A model generated the notes under the pieces. The model searched no databases, was not told where the DNA came from, and saw nothing but the letters and a program-made list of their open reading frames with translations. A program made the translations under genes and the position numbers. This document shows, in pieces, positions 43,535 through 54,135 of a stretch of 64,000 bases of DNA; the first letter of the stretch is position 1; every line of letters begins with the position of its first letter. Source of the DNA: Macrophomina tecta (Eukaryota; Ascomycota; Dothideomycetes; Botryosphaeriales; Botryosphaeriaceae); the NCBI GenBank assembly GCA_024180945.1, contig JAKSGN010000041.1, positions 2,728,001 through 2,792,000 of the forward strand, given 5' to 3'.

Positions 43535-44240
43535 TTAAAGAATGAATCTTTCGTGTCTCTCATCTTTTGTCCGGTCCGCAAAAGTCACTAGGAGCACTGC
43601 GGCAAGGCCACCGAGAAGCTTCCAGAGGGCGACAAGTGTCGAGCTCACCAGTGGTGTCTGTTACTCCTAGAGCGGCGGGAAAAAGCAGATCTTCACTGGT
43701 CGCGTTCATCCGTTGTTGCTGATCGATCAGTGCGCTGTGTGTCTTGCCGGGATTTGTCACATCTACTGCGGAGCTACAAATAGACAGCGGGTGTTTTCTC
43801 TTCAAAGAAGTCTCTTACCTTTCGTACCTCCTCAGAAATGAGCTTCTCCAGCTCAGGCTGATCAATGATTCGCTCCGGCTCACCCCTTTAGTTTGCATCG
43901 TCGGTAGTATGCTTAGCCCCATCCGGCAACGCAATCCCAAGTCCTTTGGGGCCCTGCTCCAAGGACGCCGCTGTGAGGCCCAGTTCGGACGCCAGTGCTG
44001 CTTTCGGACGTGGAAGCCAGGAATATCTGGCCTTTGAGCACTGTGAGTTCTTTCGGAGAAGAGGCTCGGTTCTACCGACCTCATGATGCTAGACAGCATG
44101 ATGTCCCAAAGCATAACCCATCGTGGTGGACAGCATTTCCTAGGCCTTTACTGCCAATGAGGTCACTATAGCCTTAATTGAATTCCGGATTGATCTCACT
44201 TTCACATCCACCTTCCTCGTCTTCTGCGACGCCAACGCCT
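43535..44240 (-). pseudogene. decayed gene of unknown family with Gln-to-stop changes
   Basis: From about 44240 down, one minus-strand frame gives protein-like sequence broken by three stops: ALASQKTRKVDVKVR... LAVKA, TAG, EMLSTTMGYALGHHAV, TAG, HHEVGRTEPLLRKN... SWLPRPKAALASELG, LEQGPKGLGIALPDGAKH, DDAN, TAA, RGEPERIIDQPELEKLISEE. At each stop a CAG or CAA codon fits. Further down, VDVTNPGKTHSALIDQQQRM and VLLVTFADRTKDERHERFIL ending in TAA at 43535 look like later exons, though the splice phase at about 43800 does not close cleanly. No family recognised. It is next to a second decayed gene on the same strand, and neither shows copies elsewhere in the window. Confidence 0.55.
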
Positions 44241-44795
44241 GCCCCGCCACTATTCATATAGCTGCAGTCTCCTCCACCTGTATGTCCAGTACGAAATCTC
44301 CGGAGACATTGCCTAGGTTATACTAAAACACAGGCTTAGCATCCATTAACTTCAGGCACAAGCAATGCTGGCTCCTTGGTAACGAGCACACCAATCTGCC
44401 ACACACGCGCAAGCCATCAAAATCGCACATACCACGCCGAATAGCACGCAAAGAGCCGGGCTTCTTTCGGAACTTGCTTTGTGGGCGGCGATTGCATTAG
44501 AGCGGTGGAGCGGACGTGCAGGCTGTCCAAGAACCAGACGCCAGGGAAAAGCACATCTGCCAGAGGAAAAAGAAAAATATAAGAGAGAAGGGAGCCCCCC
44601 ACCCAAGCGCCAATGGCCGCAAAACATAACCCTATCTCTAAGTTCATGGGAAATGCCACTCTCACCAGAGCAGTAACCGTAACGCGGCTACTAAAATGAA
44701 CGAGATGAGAAATGGAGTGTATTTAGTATGGATTTGGGACACTCCTTGGCACATCCGCAAGTTAGAAAACAGTGACCTGAGAATTCCCAACCCTA

Positions 44796-45265
44796 TCACG
44801 ATGAAAGACTGCCATCACCTCTGGCTTTACTTTCTTTGACGCATGCACCAACATCCGCTTGACCCAGCAGTTTCCCCTCGTACGAGTTGCAGGTGATGGT
44901 CTCATCTTTCTGTCCTTCATGTCATACAGAGCCCAGACTTTAACCCGGAACACATCCCCCTCCCTCATGCGCTGGCCATGGACCGCCTGATCCGTCGATT
45001 CCTTGTATTGGGAAAATGTTTCCATGACAAAGACTATCCGGCTCCCGTCAATCATCACCACTTGGGGCACTATTAACTCCTCCGCCTGGCTATGAACGCC
45101 GTCGTAATGCTTCATGATGCCCTCTGATCCGCGGAGAAGAGGTACGGAGGGATCAGGGATGGCCAGTGCTACATCCTTGTGGTAGTAGGCGTGTTCACGC
45201 TTGTAGTCACGGGCGTTGAAGGCATCGATGTAGTCGAGGAAGTCTTAGCGGGTAATGTTCGCCAT
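44796..45265 (-). pseudogene. NTF2/SnoaL-like domain protein, disrupted
   Basis: Starting at the ATG at 45265 the frame reads MANITR, then TAA, then DFLDYIDAFNARDYKREHAY, VPLLRGSEGIMKHYDGVHSQ, ELIVPQVVMIDGSRIVFVME, GDVFRVKVWALYDMKDRKM, and a one-base frame change at about 44905 leads to ITCNSYEGKLLG and a TGA at 44796. This alternation of helices and strands, with an early FLDYIDAFNARDY helix, is the cone-shaped NTF2/SnoaL-like fold found in fungal dehydratases, cyclases and many unassigned small proteins (about 150 residues). The stop is one C-to-T step from CAA (Gln). The two lesions make a functional product unlikely unless one of them is a sequence error. Upstream sequence (45433-45266) stays open in the same frame and may be an older leader. 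Confidence 0.7.
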
Positions 45266-47567
45266 CCTTGTGTATTCAGTGTTCTGTCCGTGGCACGCCG
45301 GGTAAGAGAATACTGACTCTGATGCATCCTCATCCAGTAAACGAAGTATGCGCTTGAGAGCTGCTCGTGCAGCAACTCGGGATATAAAGTTTCGTCCTGG
45401 GCCAAATCGGGTGTCCTTCGGCACACCCTCCACTGTTCAGCCGGTCCAGGACGACACAACAAGCCTTTAGTTCACCTATGCACGAATGTACTACAGGTGA
45501 TTGGTCTACCCCACATACCCTGAAGTAAATGTCAGCACCTTCCTCAACCTCCAGACTTACCACACATGTTCACCGATACTGCCTACTTGTAGTGTCCGAT
45601 CAGGATAAAACCTACGCGCGTGTCTGAAGAATCTCTAAGACGGTAGTAATAGACAGTCCTACTTAGAAAGCAGATCGACTGATGCTGAGAGTTTACGGAT
45701 TCCGATTGGTCTCTACCCTTCTTTCCCTGTGCTCCGTCACAGGTGTTCCGAATGCTTTTTGACACGCAATGGAGCAGATTGAAGAAGTCCTCCACATTTC
45801 CCAAGAGCGATTCCTGACATAACGGCATCCAACCCATCGTACGCGCCCAAAATCTGTATGAGCGTTGATATAAGGGTTGCGGGATCTTTGACAAACCCAT
45901 CGGCGGGTTTCCGTCAATGTGCTGAGCGAGATGAGGTCTCATCATGGTGCGAAACGATCTGCGGTGGCCTTTCGGGCTGCACGAAGGAGACAGCCTAGTA
46001 TCGATTGTGGGCTCGAATGCACTAGCCGAGCGCTGTTGCTACTTGTCTACTGATCTGAAGTAGGTCTCAGTTCCCAAGATATATTGTTCTTGGACCATTG
46101 CCATCAATCACGATCATCCATCATGGATCTTTATGAAAGAGCCTTTGGCCATTGTAGCGGCGACAGAGAATGTACCCTATCGGCTGCTACACAGCAGTCC
46201 ATCATCTAGCTAATGAGGCTGTTAATCGCCGCGCGAGCAGGCCGAGCAGGTCTGAGTGCCAGCCAATGGCATCGTGTCTGCCTGTTCTGCCGGCTTACCT
46301 GAAACCTTGCTCAACACCATCGTCAACCTGCCCCGGGCCATGCCCTTTCATCCTCTTGATCGGCCGACTATGTAAACCCAACTCACCTCCCTGCACCTTT
46401 CACCTTCTCGCCTCTTCATCTACTTCGGAGGGTAACGAGGGACCTTTAACTGAGCGAGCTCCTCAGGTAGATCAGGGCTTTGGTTTCCGTCTTAGGGGTG
46501 GTTTTCTCTTCCACTTCAGATGAAGGTCACCAGGGCCCCTTCATTGGATGAGCTCTTCAGCTAAAGGAAAGCAAAACGTAGATCTTGGCGTGTTTTGCTT
46601 TTACTCTTTGGAGTTTTTTCTCCGCTGTAGTAGGCCGGTCTCTGCGGATGTGCGCTCGGCAGCAAGCTTTTCGTTGATCAGCTCGCCTTGCGCGGGCCTT
46701 CGAGGAAGAGCTGAAGTTGAGGTGATAGCTGTGCGGTATTGCTCTTGCCATTGTCGAAGCTGGTATGCTCGAGACTCTCACGAATTCCTTCCGCTACACG
46801 GCTTGGAAGCGCATTGAAGGTGTTGGAATTCGCTTCTATCTCGGACCCGCGCTTACCTGGGGCGCAGATCCGTGGCCCATCAAAGACATGGCTGCTAATG
46901 TCCCTTTATAATGACGGACTGTCTATTAGAAATGCCAGCATCGCTGCAGTGTGCCTGGACTTATTCACCCTCTGCAATGATTGGTCCTGGAACGATCTCA
47001 TAGCCTGCCAAATCCCCATTGCTAGCTCGACACACTTCTTCCTTCTCCCCCCAAATAAAGCTTTCGAGCTCTTTAGCCACAAGCGCAAAAGACAGCACCA
47101 ACAAGTCAAAGCAACAAAACACTCAGCAATATCAAGCAAAAGAATGTTTCTCATACACATTACATCGTCCCATGAAATACACACGCTCTCGTTTCAAATG
47201 ACCAACACGAGATAAAAAAGAAAGCCAATCCTCCCGACCGCTCCGTCCATGCATGCACATAGGTATATCTGCTAAACGACACTGCAGCTGCTGCCCAATT
47301 TCCGCACCAAAAGATGACGAGAACAAATGCGACTACGCTCTCAGATGACCAGATAACAGCGCAAGACGCCTGCCCAGTGCTATGTACAAAAACTTGGAGG
47401 AGTATCGGAACGAAAGATACACGATATACCTGAAAAAAAAAAGTCCAGACGCCGAGTCGCCCCTTACTGTACATACAATACATATGCATCGGTAACAGTG
47501 GGAGAGGGTGATACCTCGTAATGAAAAAGAGTGGTTTTTTTTTTTTTTTTACTGCTCCCCAATTTAC
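45266..47567. other. intergenic, with possible further relics
   Basis: 45280-45945 on the minus strand has several 60-120-codon open stretches in different frames that cannot be joined with confidence; they may belong to the decayed neighbours. The rest, up to the end of the gene at 47568, shows nothing recognisable. An 18-T run lies at about 47533-47550. Confidence 0.45.
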
Positions 47568-50500
47568 TCACCTCAACATGTAACCAAAATCTGGCAGAGC
47601 AGCCACAAACTTCTGCACGGCTTCCTTGTCCTTCTCTGTCCACCCTGCGGTGATTGGGCTCGGAGTCCTATTCTGCGCCTGGTCCGCAGCCGCAGCTCTG
47701 AGATCATTCTGCGACGTTGCCGGTGACAGGGAGCCTGGTCCGGCGAGGATGTCGTCAAACGTTTTCGCAGAGCTGGAACCTTTGCGGCCCGTCTGGAGGA
47801 TGTCGTCAAAGGTGAGAGGAGAGGAGCTGGAGCGGTCGGTGTGAGTAGCATTACCACCACCGAGGATGCTATCGAAAGTGATGACCGGCGTGCCGGAGGA
47901 AGAGGCTGCGGTGATGTTGGAGTCAGAGGGAAAGGTAGGAGTGGATGAGGTGCGGTTACGTGAGTTTGACGATAAGTCAGAAGCGGTAGGCTTGTCGAAT
48001 ATGGACAAATCGACGCCGCCCCAAGGGTCATGGTTAGCGGTGGAGGTGGCGGTAGAAGAGAGAGTGGCTTGAATCTCGTTCGGCTGCGGCAGCCATGGAG
48101 ATGCTAATGATGCAGTGCTGGCAGACTGTGAGACTGGAAGCGTCGAGGAGCGAGCCGGGTTGAGAGGACTAAGCGGGCGTGGCGAAGTAGGCTTTGGGAG
48201 CCAAGTACTTGTCGATTTCGGGGTGCTCATACGCGGTGGAGAAGCCAGTCCTGAAGTAGTTGGCGAAAGAGGCATCGTAGCAGAGCGAATCGGCTCAGGA
48301 ACCAACGGACTTGGCGGATGAGTGCGGGTAGTCTTACTCATTGGCAGATTGATTGGAGATATGCTTCGCGGAAGCCCCGGCTGGCTCGACGGCGGAGGCG
48401 CGATCACAGGTGAAGACGCGGCCGGAGACTCGACCATCTCGCCCCAGTCATCATCGTCATCGATGCTGTGAGACTGGACATTAGTATCCAGTGGTGCAAG
48501 TTTAGTGCTTGGCTTCGACGCTGAAGGTGGCTCCACGGACACAGTTACAGGCGCAGGCTCTACAATTGTAGGCTTCCATGGATCTCCCCATGGGTTCTCG
48601 TCAGGAGCAATGACTGCTGGAGACGCCATTGGGGATTCCACCATGCCACCCCAGCTCTTTTCCTCTGTGCTAGGAATCTCGGCTTCGGGCGATTGAATGT
48701 TCGTTTCAACGGGTGGTAATGCTGGCGTTTGTGCAGGTGCCTCGAACTTGGGCGAAGGAGGACGTGGAGTAGTGTTGGTGGCTGGTAAGGTTGGCTTCGA
48801 TGTTGAAGTCTCGGGCTCGTTGTGGGAGGAGCCTGATTTTGCTGTAGGTGGCCTCGCCCAAGCATTGTCGAACGCATTGTCCCACGGGTTCGGCTCGTGT
48901 TTCCTAAGGGGGATCTCCGGCTCGTGTTCTTTACGAGCTATTTCTGGCTCAGGTTCTGGAAGGGAAGCCTCGTTCGCCAAGGGTGACTTTGGCGCCGTTC
49001 TGGCCCAAGGACTGTCCCAGGATGGTAGCGACTCTGACTTAGCCGGAACAGATAATCCACCTGAAACCGTCAAAAAGCTAGCAGTAGACACGGACCTCTT
49101 GTGAGCAAGGTCGTTCTTCTTCCTTTTCGGGAACGTCAACCAGCTTAATCTCTTCTTCTTCTTGCCCTCTGTTGGTGGTTGCTCAGTCTCGTCTGGGACT
49201 GGCTTTTCGGGTTCCGACGAAGCAAAGGGATTATCAAATGGCGAAGGGCCGTTGAGCACACCAGAGTCTGAGACTGTACGCGTGTGAGGCGGCCTTTGAT
49301 TCTTCGACTTCTCGGAAGAAGCTTTATTGGGTTTCCATCCGATTATCTTGTCTTGAGAGTTTTTGACTGGCTCCCAATCTGTTGAAAGATCCTCGAGAGA
49401 GCGCTGCGGCGGCTGTGGAGGCTCCTCGGCCTGTTCAGACTCTTTTGCTGATTTCCAAGCTTCTGCTTCCTCGACCGATGTTCTAGAAGATTTCCAGGCA
49501 TCCGCTTCATCCGATGGCCTCTCTTCTGAGTTCCAAGCGTCCGCCTCTTCGGAGGATTTTCTTGTGGATTTCCAGGCATCCGAGTCCTCCAAAGATTTCT
49601 TCCGGGGTTGAAGCGCAGCCGATTCCTCAAAAGATTTCTTCGCCGAACCCCAGGCGTCCGCCTCTCCAATCGAAGGCTCGGATGGCTTCCAAGCATCATC
49701 TTCCTCGACAGGCAACTTTGCCGACTTCCATGCGTCCTTTTCTTCAAAAGGCTCCGATGACTTCCAGGCATCGTCACCCTCGAAAGACGTCTTGGCCGCA
49801 GCGGAATCGACCTTTTCCTCAAACGTCGTTTTGACTGGCGGCGCGGAAATGGGCACGATAGTTGTATGGGGAGCTACTTTATCCGCAGATGGACCAGCCC
49901 ATGGATTACTGCTGTTGCTCGAAGGGCGGGGGTTAAAAGCAGTCTTCGAAGGCGGCGCTGATAACGCGGCAGATTCCTTCGAGTCCTCAGCTTGGGAGCT
50001 CCAGCTGAATTGTGGTATCTCAATCGCAGATGAAATTGAGGGCTTCCGCGGAGAGGGTACTGTCAGCGACATCGGCCTTTGCTTGGCCTCTTCCAAGTCG
50101 AAGGCAGCTTTCTTAGGCGTCGGAGCCGCCGACGCGTTCCGCTTGTGGGAGTTGACGGAGAAGATGCTCGAAGCAGGCGATGACATGGGATAATCCCAAC
50201 CAAACATCGCACCAGGCTTGCCACCAAGTAGAGTACGTCCGTTGATGCGGTCTTCAGATGCCCATCGGCCTACAACTTGGTTGACTTCGGAGCGGACGGC
50301 GGAGCCTTGCCAGCCGACGCGTACATAGTTATCGTGGCTTTTTCCACTTGTCAATTCGTGGAGCGTTTCCACCCGTGTGAGGCGGTACCAGATTTTTCGA
50401 GCACTTGTCGGCTTAATCGGGGAATCATCTACCTCTGACAACTCGGCCTTGGTCTTGGGCGCAGGGAAAAGTTGTTCTAAGAGACTTGTATCAGGCGTGA

Positions 50501-51617
50501 AGTCAGCCTTGACGAATGGTCTTGGACTGGTCGGAGCAGATTCGTTCTGATCAAGGGCTGATGCATGTCCATTGGCTGGTGATGTAGGCCCTGAATCAAC
50601 AGGGCTACTGGCATCGCTCACAGGTTCTTCGTGAAGCTCTTCATCCTCTGCTTCTTCCTCGAAGTCACCGAAATCGTCATCGTCGAATGCATCCTCAGGT
50701 ATATCCTCGGATCTGGGGCCAGTCAAATCTTCATGTGTCTCCGCCGACACATCTTCGAGTCTGTCCTCCGTTGTGGTTATGGGCCCAACTTCAATCTCGT
50801 CTGGGGCCCCCTCGATAGATGTTTTCTTGGGCACATCCTCGATCGGAGCAGGAGTCACGGTCCGACTCTCAGCCGCCGATTCCTCGCTCTCGGACTCCTC
50901 AGCAGCCGCGGTGCCTTCCTTGTGTTGTCCATTACCAGTCGGGCTCTGCGGCTCGATGTCTTCATCGAAGGATGTACGTGTAGAATCGGAAAAAACGTCG
51001 CCATGGCTGAGCTCGGAGGGTGAGGTGGAGGGGCGGGTGGAAATGCCGCTTTCGAACTCTTCGGAGTGCGGTCTCAAGGGCGCAGAAGTGTCTGTAGCAG
51101 TACCTCCAGCAAAATCGGGGCCAACCGTTGTGCCTGAGTCGGACGAATCTATTTCAGGCGCGGTGGGAGCTACGAGCGGACCCCCTGATTCTTCGGGCGT
51201 GTCAGACGACGGCGTAGGTTCGTGAGACAGGCTCTCAACGGTCGCTTCGCTGCCTGCTTCTTCGAGAGGCTGTGTTTCCTGAAGGCCGTCTGTTTCGAGC
51301 GGTGGCGGGGGAGCCTCGGCTTTGCGGGCGTCTGCTAGGTCATGCTCGTCGGCAGACGCCAGGCTCGGGACGTCCCAGGCGAGAGCTTCAGCAACGGCTG
51401 CAGGCTTAAGCGGCGGCGAGGGCTCGTTGTTCGCCGTGGCCCAGACGTCGGAGGAGGCAGGCTCGTTCCATTTGGCCTGGTCCTCGAAGAAGCCGCTCAG
51501 GACGGGTGTCACGACGCGTTCCTTGCTTGGGTGGTCGTTCAGGATGCGGATGTCGATGGCCGGGGGATGCTTCGGGCCCGCATCGTCCTGCTTCCACGGG
51601 TCGCCCCAGTCGTCCAT
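47568..51617 (-). CDS. large acidic protein with adaptor-like motifs and DAWKS repeats
   Basis: 1349 residues, one exon from the ATG at 51617. The N-terminus (MDDWGDPWKQ) and later DENPWGDPWKP and DDDDWGEMV repeat a WGDPW/WGEMV theme. An acidic phenylalanine motif, DDDDFGDFEEEAEDEE (about residue 314), matches gamma-adaptin-ear/GGA binding motifs of clathrin accessory proteins. The only clearly globular segment is about 404-474 (KIWYRLTRVETLHELTSGK, GWQGSAVRSEVNQVVGRW, LLGGKPGAMFGWDYP). Residues about 607-729 are nine degenerate 12-14-residue repeats with DAWKS cores. The rest is Ser/Pro/Glu disorder, with FGYMLR at the end. A perfect donor (GAG|GTGAGT) sits on the last codons, so a further short exon is possible. 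The motifs suggest a role in clathrin/AP-1 traffic (inference). Confidence 0.75.
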   Translation of the reverse strand: MDDWGDPWKQDDAGPKHPPAIDIRILNDHPSKERVVTPVLSGFFEDQAKWNEPASSDVWATANNEPSPPLKPAAVAEALAWDVPSLASADEHDLADARKAEAPPPPLETDGLQETQPLEEAGSEATVESLSHEPTPSSDTPEESGGPLVAPTAPEIDSSDSGTTVGPDFAGGTATDTSAPLRPHSEEFESGISTRPSTSPSELSHGDVFSDSTRTSFDEDIEPQSPTGNGQHKEGTAAAEESESEESAAESRTVTPAPIEDVPKKTSIEGAPDEIEVGPITTTEDRLEDVSAETHEDLTGPRSEDIPEDAFDDDDFGDFEEEAEDEELHEEPVSDASSPVDSGPTSPANGHASALDQNESAPTSPRPFVKADFTPDTSLLEQLFPAPKTKAELSEVDDSPIKPTSARKIWYRLTRVETLHELTSGKSHDNYVRVGWQGSAVRSEVNQVVGRWASEDRINGRTLLGGKPGAMFGWDYPMSSPASSIFSVNSHKRNASAAPTPKKAAFDLEEAKQRPMSLTVPSPRKPSISSAIEIPQFSWSSQAEDSKESAALSAPPSKTAFNPRPSSNSSNPWAGPSADKVAPHTTIVPISAPPVKTTFEEKVDSAAAKTSFEGDDAWKSSEPFEEKDAWKSAKLPVEEDDAWKPSEPSIGEADAWGSAKKSFEESAALQPRKKSLEDSDAWKSTRKSSEEADAWNSEERPSDEADAWKSSRTSVEEAEAWKSAKESEQAEEPPQPPQRSLEDLSTDWEPVKNSQDKIIGWKPNKASSEKSKNQRPPHTRTVSDSGVLNGPSPFDNPFASSEPEKPVPDETEQPPTEGKKKKRLSWLTFPKRKKNDLAHKRSVSTASFLTVSGGLSVPAKSESLPSWDSPWARTAPKSPLANEASLPEPEPEIARKEHEPEIPLRKHEPNPWDNAFDNAWARPPTAKSGSSHNEPETSTSKPTLPATNTTPRPPSPKFEAPAQTPALPPVETNIQSPEAEIPSTEEKSWGGMVESPMASPAVIAPDENPWGDPWKPTIVEPAPVTVSVEPPSASKPSTKLAPLDTNVQSHSIDDDDDWGEMVESPAASSPVIAPPPSSQPGLPRSISPINLPMSKTTRTHPPSPLVPEPIRSATMPLSPTTSGLASPPRMSTPKSTSTWLPKPTSPRPLSPLNPARSSTLPVSQSASTASLASPWLPQPNEIQATLSSTATSTANHDPWGGVDLSIFDKPTASDLSSNSRNRTSSTPTFPSDSNITAASSSGTPVITFDSILGGGNATHTDRSSSSPLTFDDILQTGRKGSSSAKTFDDILAGPGSLSPATSQNDLRAAAADQAQNRTPSPITAGWTEKDKEAVQKFVAALPDFGYMLR
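49420..49800 (-). repeat. nine degenerate tandem protein repeats (DAWKS)
   Basis: Coding repeats of about 36-42 nt inside the 47568-51617 gene: DDAWKSSEP, KDAWKSAKL, DDAWKPSEP, ADAWGSAKK, a decayed unit (SAALQPRKK), SDAWKSTRK, ADAWNSEER, ADAWKSSRT, AEAWKSAKE. The spacing varies slightly, so the array has diverged but is likely of recent origin. Confidence 0.85.
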
Positions 51618-52176
51618 GATCTCGCGGCGTGCAGACGGCGCTCGTTCATGCTGATTGGGCTGGACAGGGCATCGCAGGGGCAGCGGCTACTGCTGGCAAA
51701 AAATAACAACAGCCCCGAGTAAGGCGGGCGAGAGAAAGGTGTTCCTGAGCAAGCGGTGTACCTCGTGAGGATTGGCGCAATTGGGGCCCGCGCGCCCTGG
51801 CCTGGTCAGAATTCCCCGGCCCACTACAGATCCCGTTCCGTTCCTGGCGCCGCAAACTTCCCGCTCCGCCCAGGCTCCAGCGCCCGTCTGCCTCCCGGAG
51901 GCAAAGGAGAGAAAGAGCAAGAACTTGGTCAATCGGCGGGTGCTTCTTCCATCTGCCGCGCCAGAGCCGCGCGAGACATGATCTTCGCCGGCTGCTTCTA
52001 GTGCGCTTCTCCGCGCGTTCCCCACGTTTTGGCTGGGCATCCCCGACGTAATGACGACAGCCAACGCTGGCAAGCTCCTCGGATATGCCTTCATTGGCCA
52101 TGCGGGGATCCCGCCTCGCCGGCATTTCGTATTGCTGCATGTACATAATCCTTTGCGGACAGTTCAATACGACGCC
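51618..52176. promoter_or_regulatory. bidirectional promoter region
   Basis: 559 nt between the divergent acidic-protein and acyl-CoA-synthetase genes. Open frames are short and overlapping. No specific element assigned. Confidence 0.5.
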
Positions 52177-54135
52177 ATGCCGCACAAGTCTCCATTTCAG
52201 ATTGATATTCCCGCTTGCAATATCTTGGACTTCCTCTTTCCCCCGGCGAACAGCCTTCCGACCAGCCGATATGGATAGATGCGGAGAACACCGACCGCTC
52301 TCTGTCACCCAAACAATTGCTAGAGTGGGCGAAGAGATTGGGCTCAGGGCTCCAAGACCTAGGACTCAAGCCCGGGGATGTTGTCATGGTGTATTCGACT
52401 AACCACATCTTCGTCCCCGTGGCCTACTGCGGCATCGCCGGCGCTGGCTTCATTTTCAGCGGTTGTAATCCAACATACGGCGTATCTGGTTCGAGTTCCT
52501 CTCTATTCGCTCCCTTCCTTTGCCATCCATCTGTCCTTCTGGAAAAACCTCTCTTTCATCGGCCTTTGAAACAACAATACGAGGACTGCACTCGAAGCCA
52601 GAAGTTGCAGCAATGGATCATTAGGCAATCAAGGCAAGCGCAGCTAATGATCTCTAGAAACCGTATATCAGATAGAAAACACTTCCGCCCAGGTGATCCT
52701 CGTCGAGCCTTCTCTCCTTGACACCACCCTCCAAGCCGCTACCAAATCGAACTTCCCTCGCAGCCGCATCTATCTCTTCTCTGACACAGAATGCGACTCA
52801 ACCCAGCACCTCCCCGGCTGGCACGCCCTTCTCTGCCCTCCTCCCACCGCAGCCACCTGGCGTTGGCCGCGCCTCACCCCTCAAACTTCCCGTACAACCA
52901 CCGCCGTCCTCAACTACTCCTCCGGCACGACCGGCCTCCCTAAAGGTGTCCTCATCACCCACGCCAACATCATCGCCAACACTGCGCAATCCCTTTACAT
53001 GCGCGACCTCGAAGCGCCCTACACTCCCATCACGCGCCCACGCGAGCGCTGGCTCGGCTTCCTCCCACTCTACCACGCCTACGGCCAACTGTGGTCCATC
53101 TCCGGCGCCCTTAAAACCCTCTCGCCGACCTACATCATGCGCGCCTTCTCGTACCCGTCCTTCCTACGCCACATCCAAACACACCGCATCACGCACCTCC
53201 AAACCGCGCCGCCCGTCATCGTCATGCTCGCCAAGCGGCCCGAGACGCGCGCCCACGACCTCTCGTCCCTGCGCAACGTGCTGTGCGGCGCGGCGCCGCT
53301 GTCGGCGGAGCTGCAGAACGAGGGCAGCGACGCGCTGGGCGTCCAGATCGTGCAGACGGGGGGCATGACGGAGCTGACGTGCTCGAGCATGCATGTGCCG
53401 GGGGGCAGGGACGATCGGAGTGGGAGCGTGGGGTATGCGGATCCGAATTGCGAGGTCAAGCTGGTGGATGAGGAGGGGAGCGAGGTTGGCGTGGGCGAGA
53501 GGGGCGAGGTGCGTGTTCAGGGACCGAATGTTTGTGCCGGGTATTGGCGAAATGAGGAGGCGACGAGGGAGGCTTTTGATGGTGAGGGGTTCTTGAAGAC
53601 AGTGGGATATCGCAGTGATGGATGCAGAGGGGAGGTACTGGATTGTGGATCGCAAGAAGGAGTTGATAAAGGTGCGTGGCGATGCGCTATTGCGCTGGAA
53701 AGCGGGCGGCTGTCTTGCTGATGACTGAGACTTTCACAGGTGAAGGGCTTCCAGGTTGCGCCGGCGGAAATGGAGGCAGTGTTGTTGGAGAACGAGAATG
53801 TTGCTGACGCTGCTGTTGTGGGAATCCAAGTGTGAGTTCTAATCATTGGCTTGTTCAAATACCCTTCCATTGAAACTTTCAGCGACCATGAGGAACTTCC
53901 GCGCGCCTACGTTGTCCTCAACGACCGTGCAAAGCAGAGTCACGTTGCGGAAGATGATATCGCTGTTTGGACAGCAAACCGAGTTGCTAAACATAAGCAA
54001 TTGCTCGGCGGAGTCATGTTTATTGGTGAGGTGCCGAAGTCGCCTTCTGGGAAGATCCAGCGCAAGATCATGAGGGAACGGGCAGAGAAGGATGCCCGAC
54101 TCCTAAATGAGAAGACCGTCAAGGCGAAGTTGTAG
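52177..54135 (+). CDS. 4-coumarate-CoA-ligase-like acyl-CoA synthetase, reading frame disrupted twice
   Basis: ATP-dependent acyl-CoA synthetase of the ANL superfamily. Model: 52177-52488, 52658-53671, 53740-53831, 53883-54135. Motifs: A3 NYSSGTTGLPKGVLITH, FLPLYHAYGQLW, A5 QTGGMTELTC, GYWRNEEATREAF, A8 IVDRKKELIKVKGFQV and A10 PKSPSGKIQRK. The C-terminus AKL is a type-1 peroxisomal signal, so the product would act in peroxisomes on a fatty or aryl acid. The frame breaks twice: in the C5 run at about 52242, where MPHKSPFQIDIPACNILDFLF changes frame before GEQPSDQPIWIDAEN (one C short; intron 1 phase agrees only if it is restored), and at about 53601-53606, where one extra base separates FLKT from GDIAVMDAEG. 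Both could be sequence errors; if real this is a pseudogene. All catalytic motifs are otherwise intact. Confidence 0.8.

Noticed and set aside
45583..45945. 120-codon minus-strand frame starting MMRPHLAQHIDG
   Set aside because: A second frame over the same bases looks as protein-like (with stops), no splice connection is clear and no family is recognised; kept only as a possible relic.
52487..52500. GGTTCGAGTTCC, like a tRNA T-arm/B box
   Set aside because: Lies at a coding-exon/intron border; no acceptor stem or A box can be placed around it.
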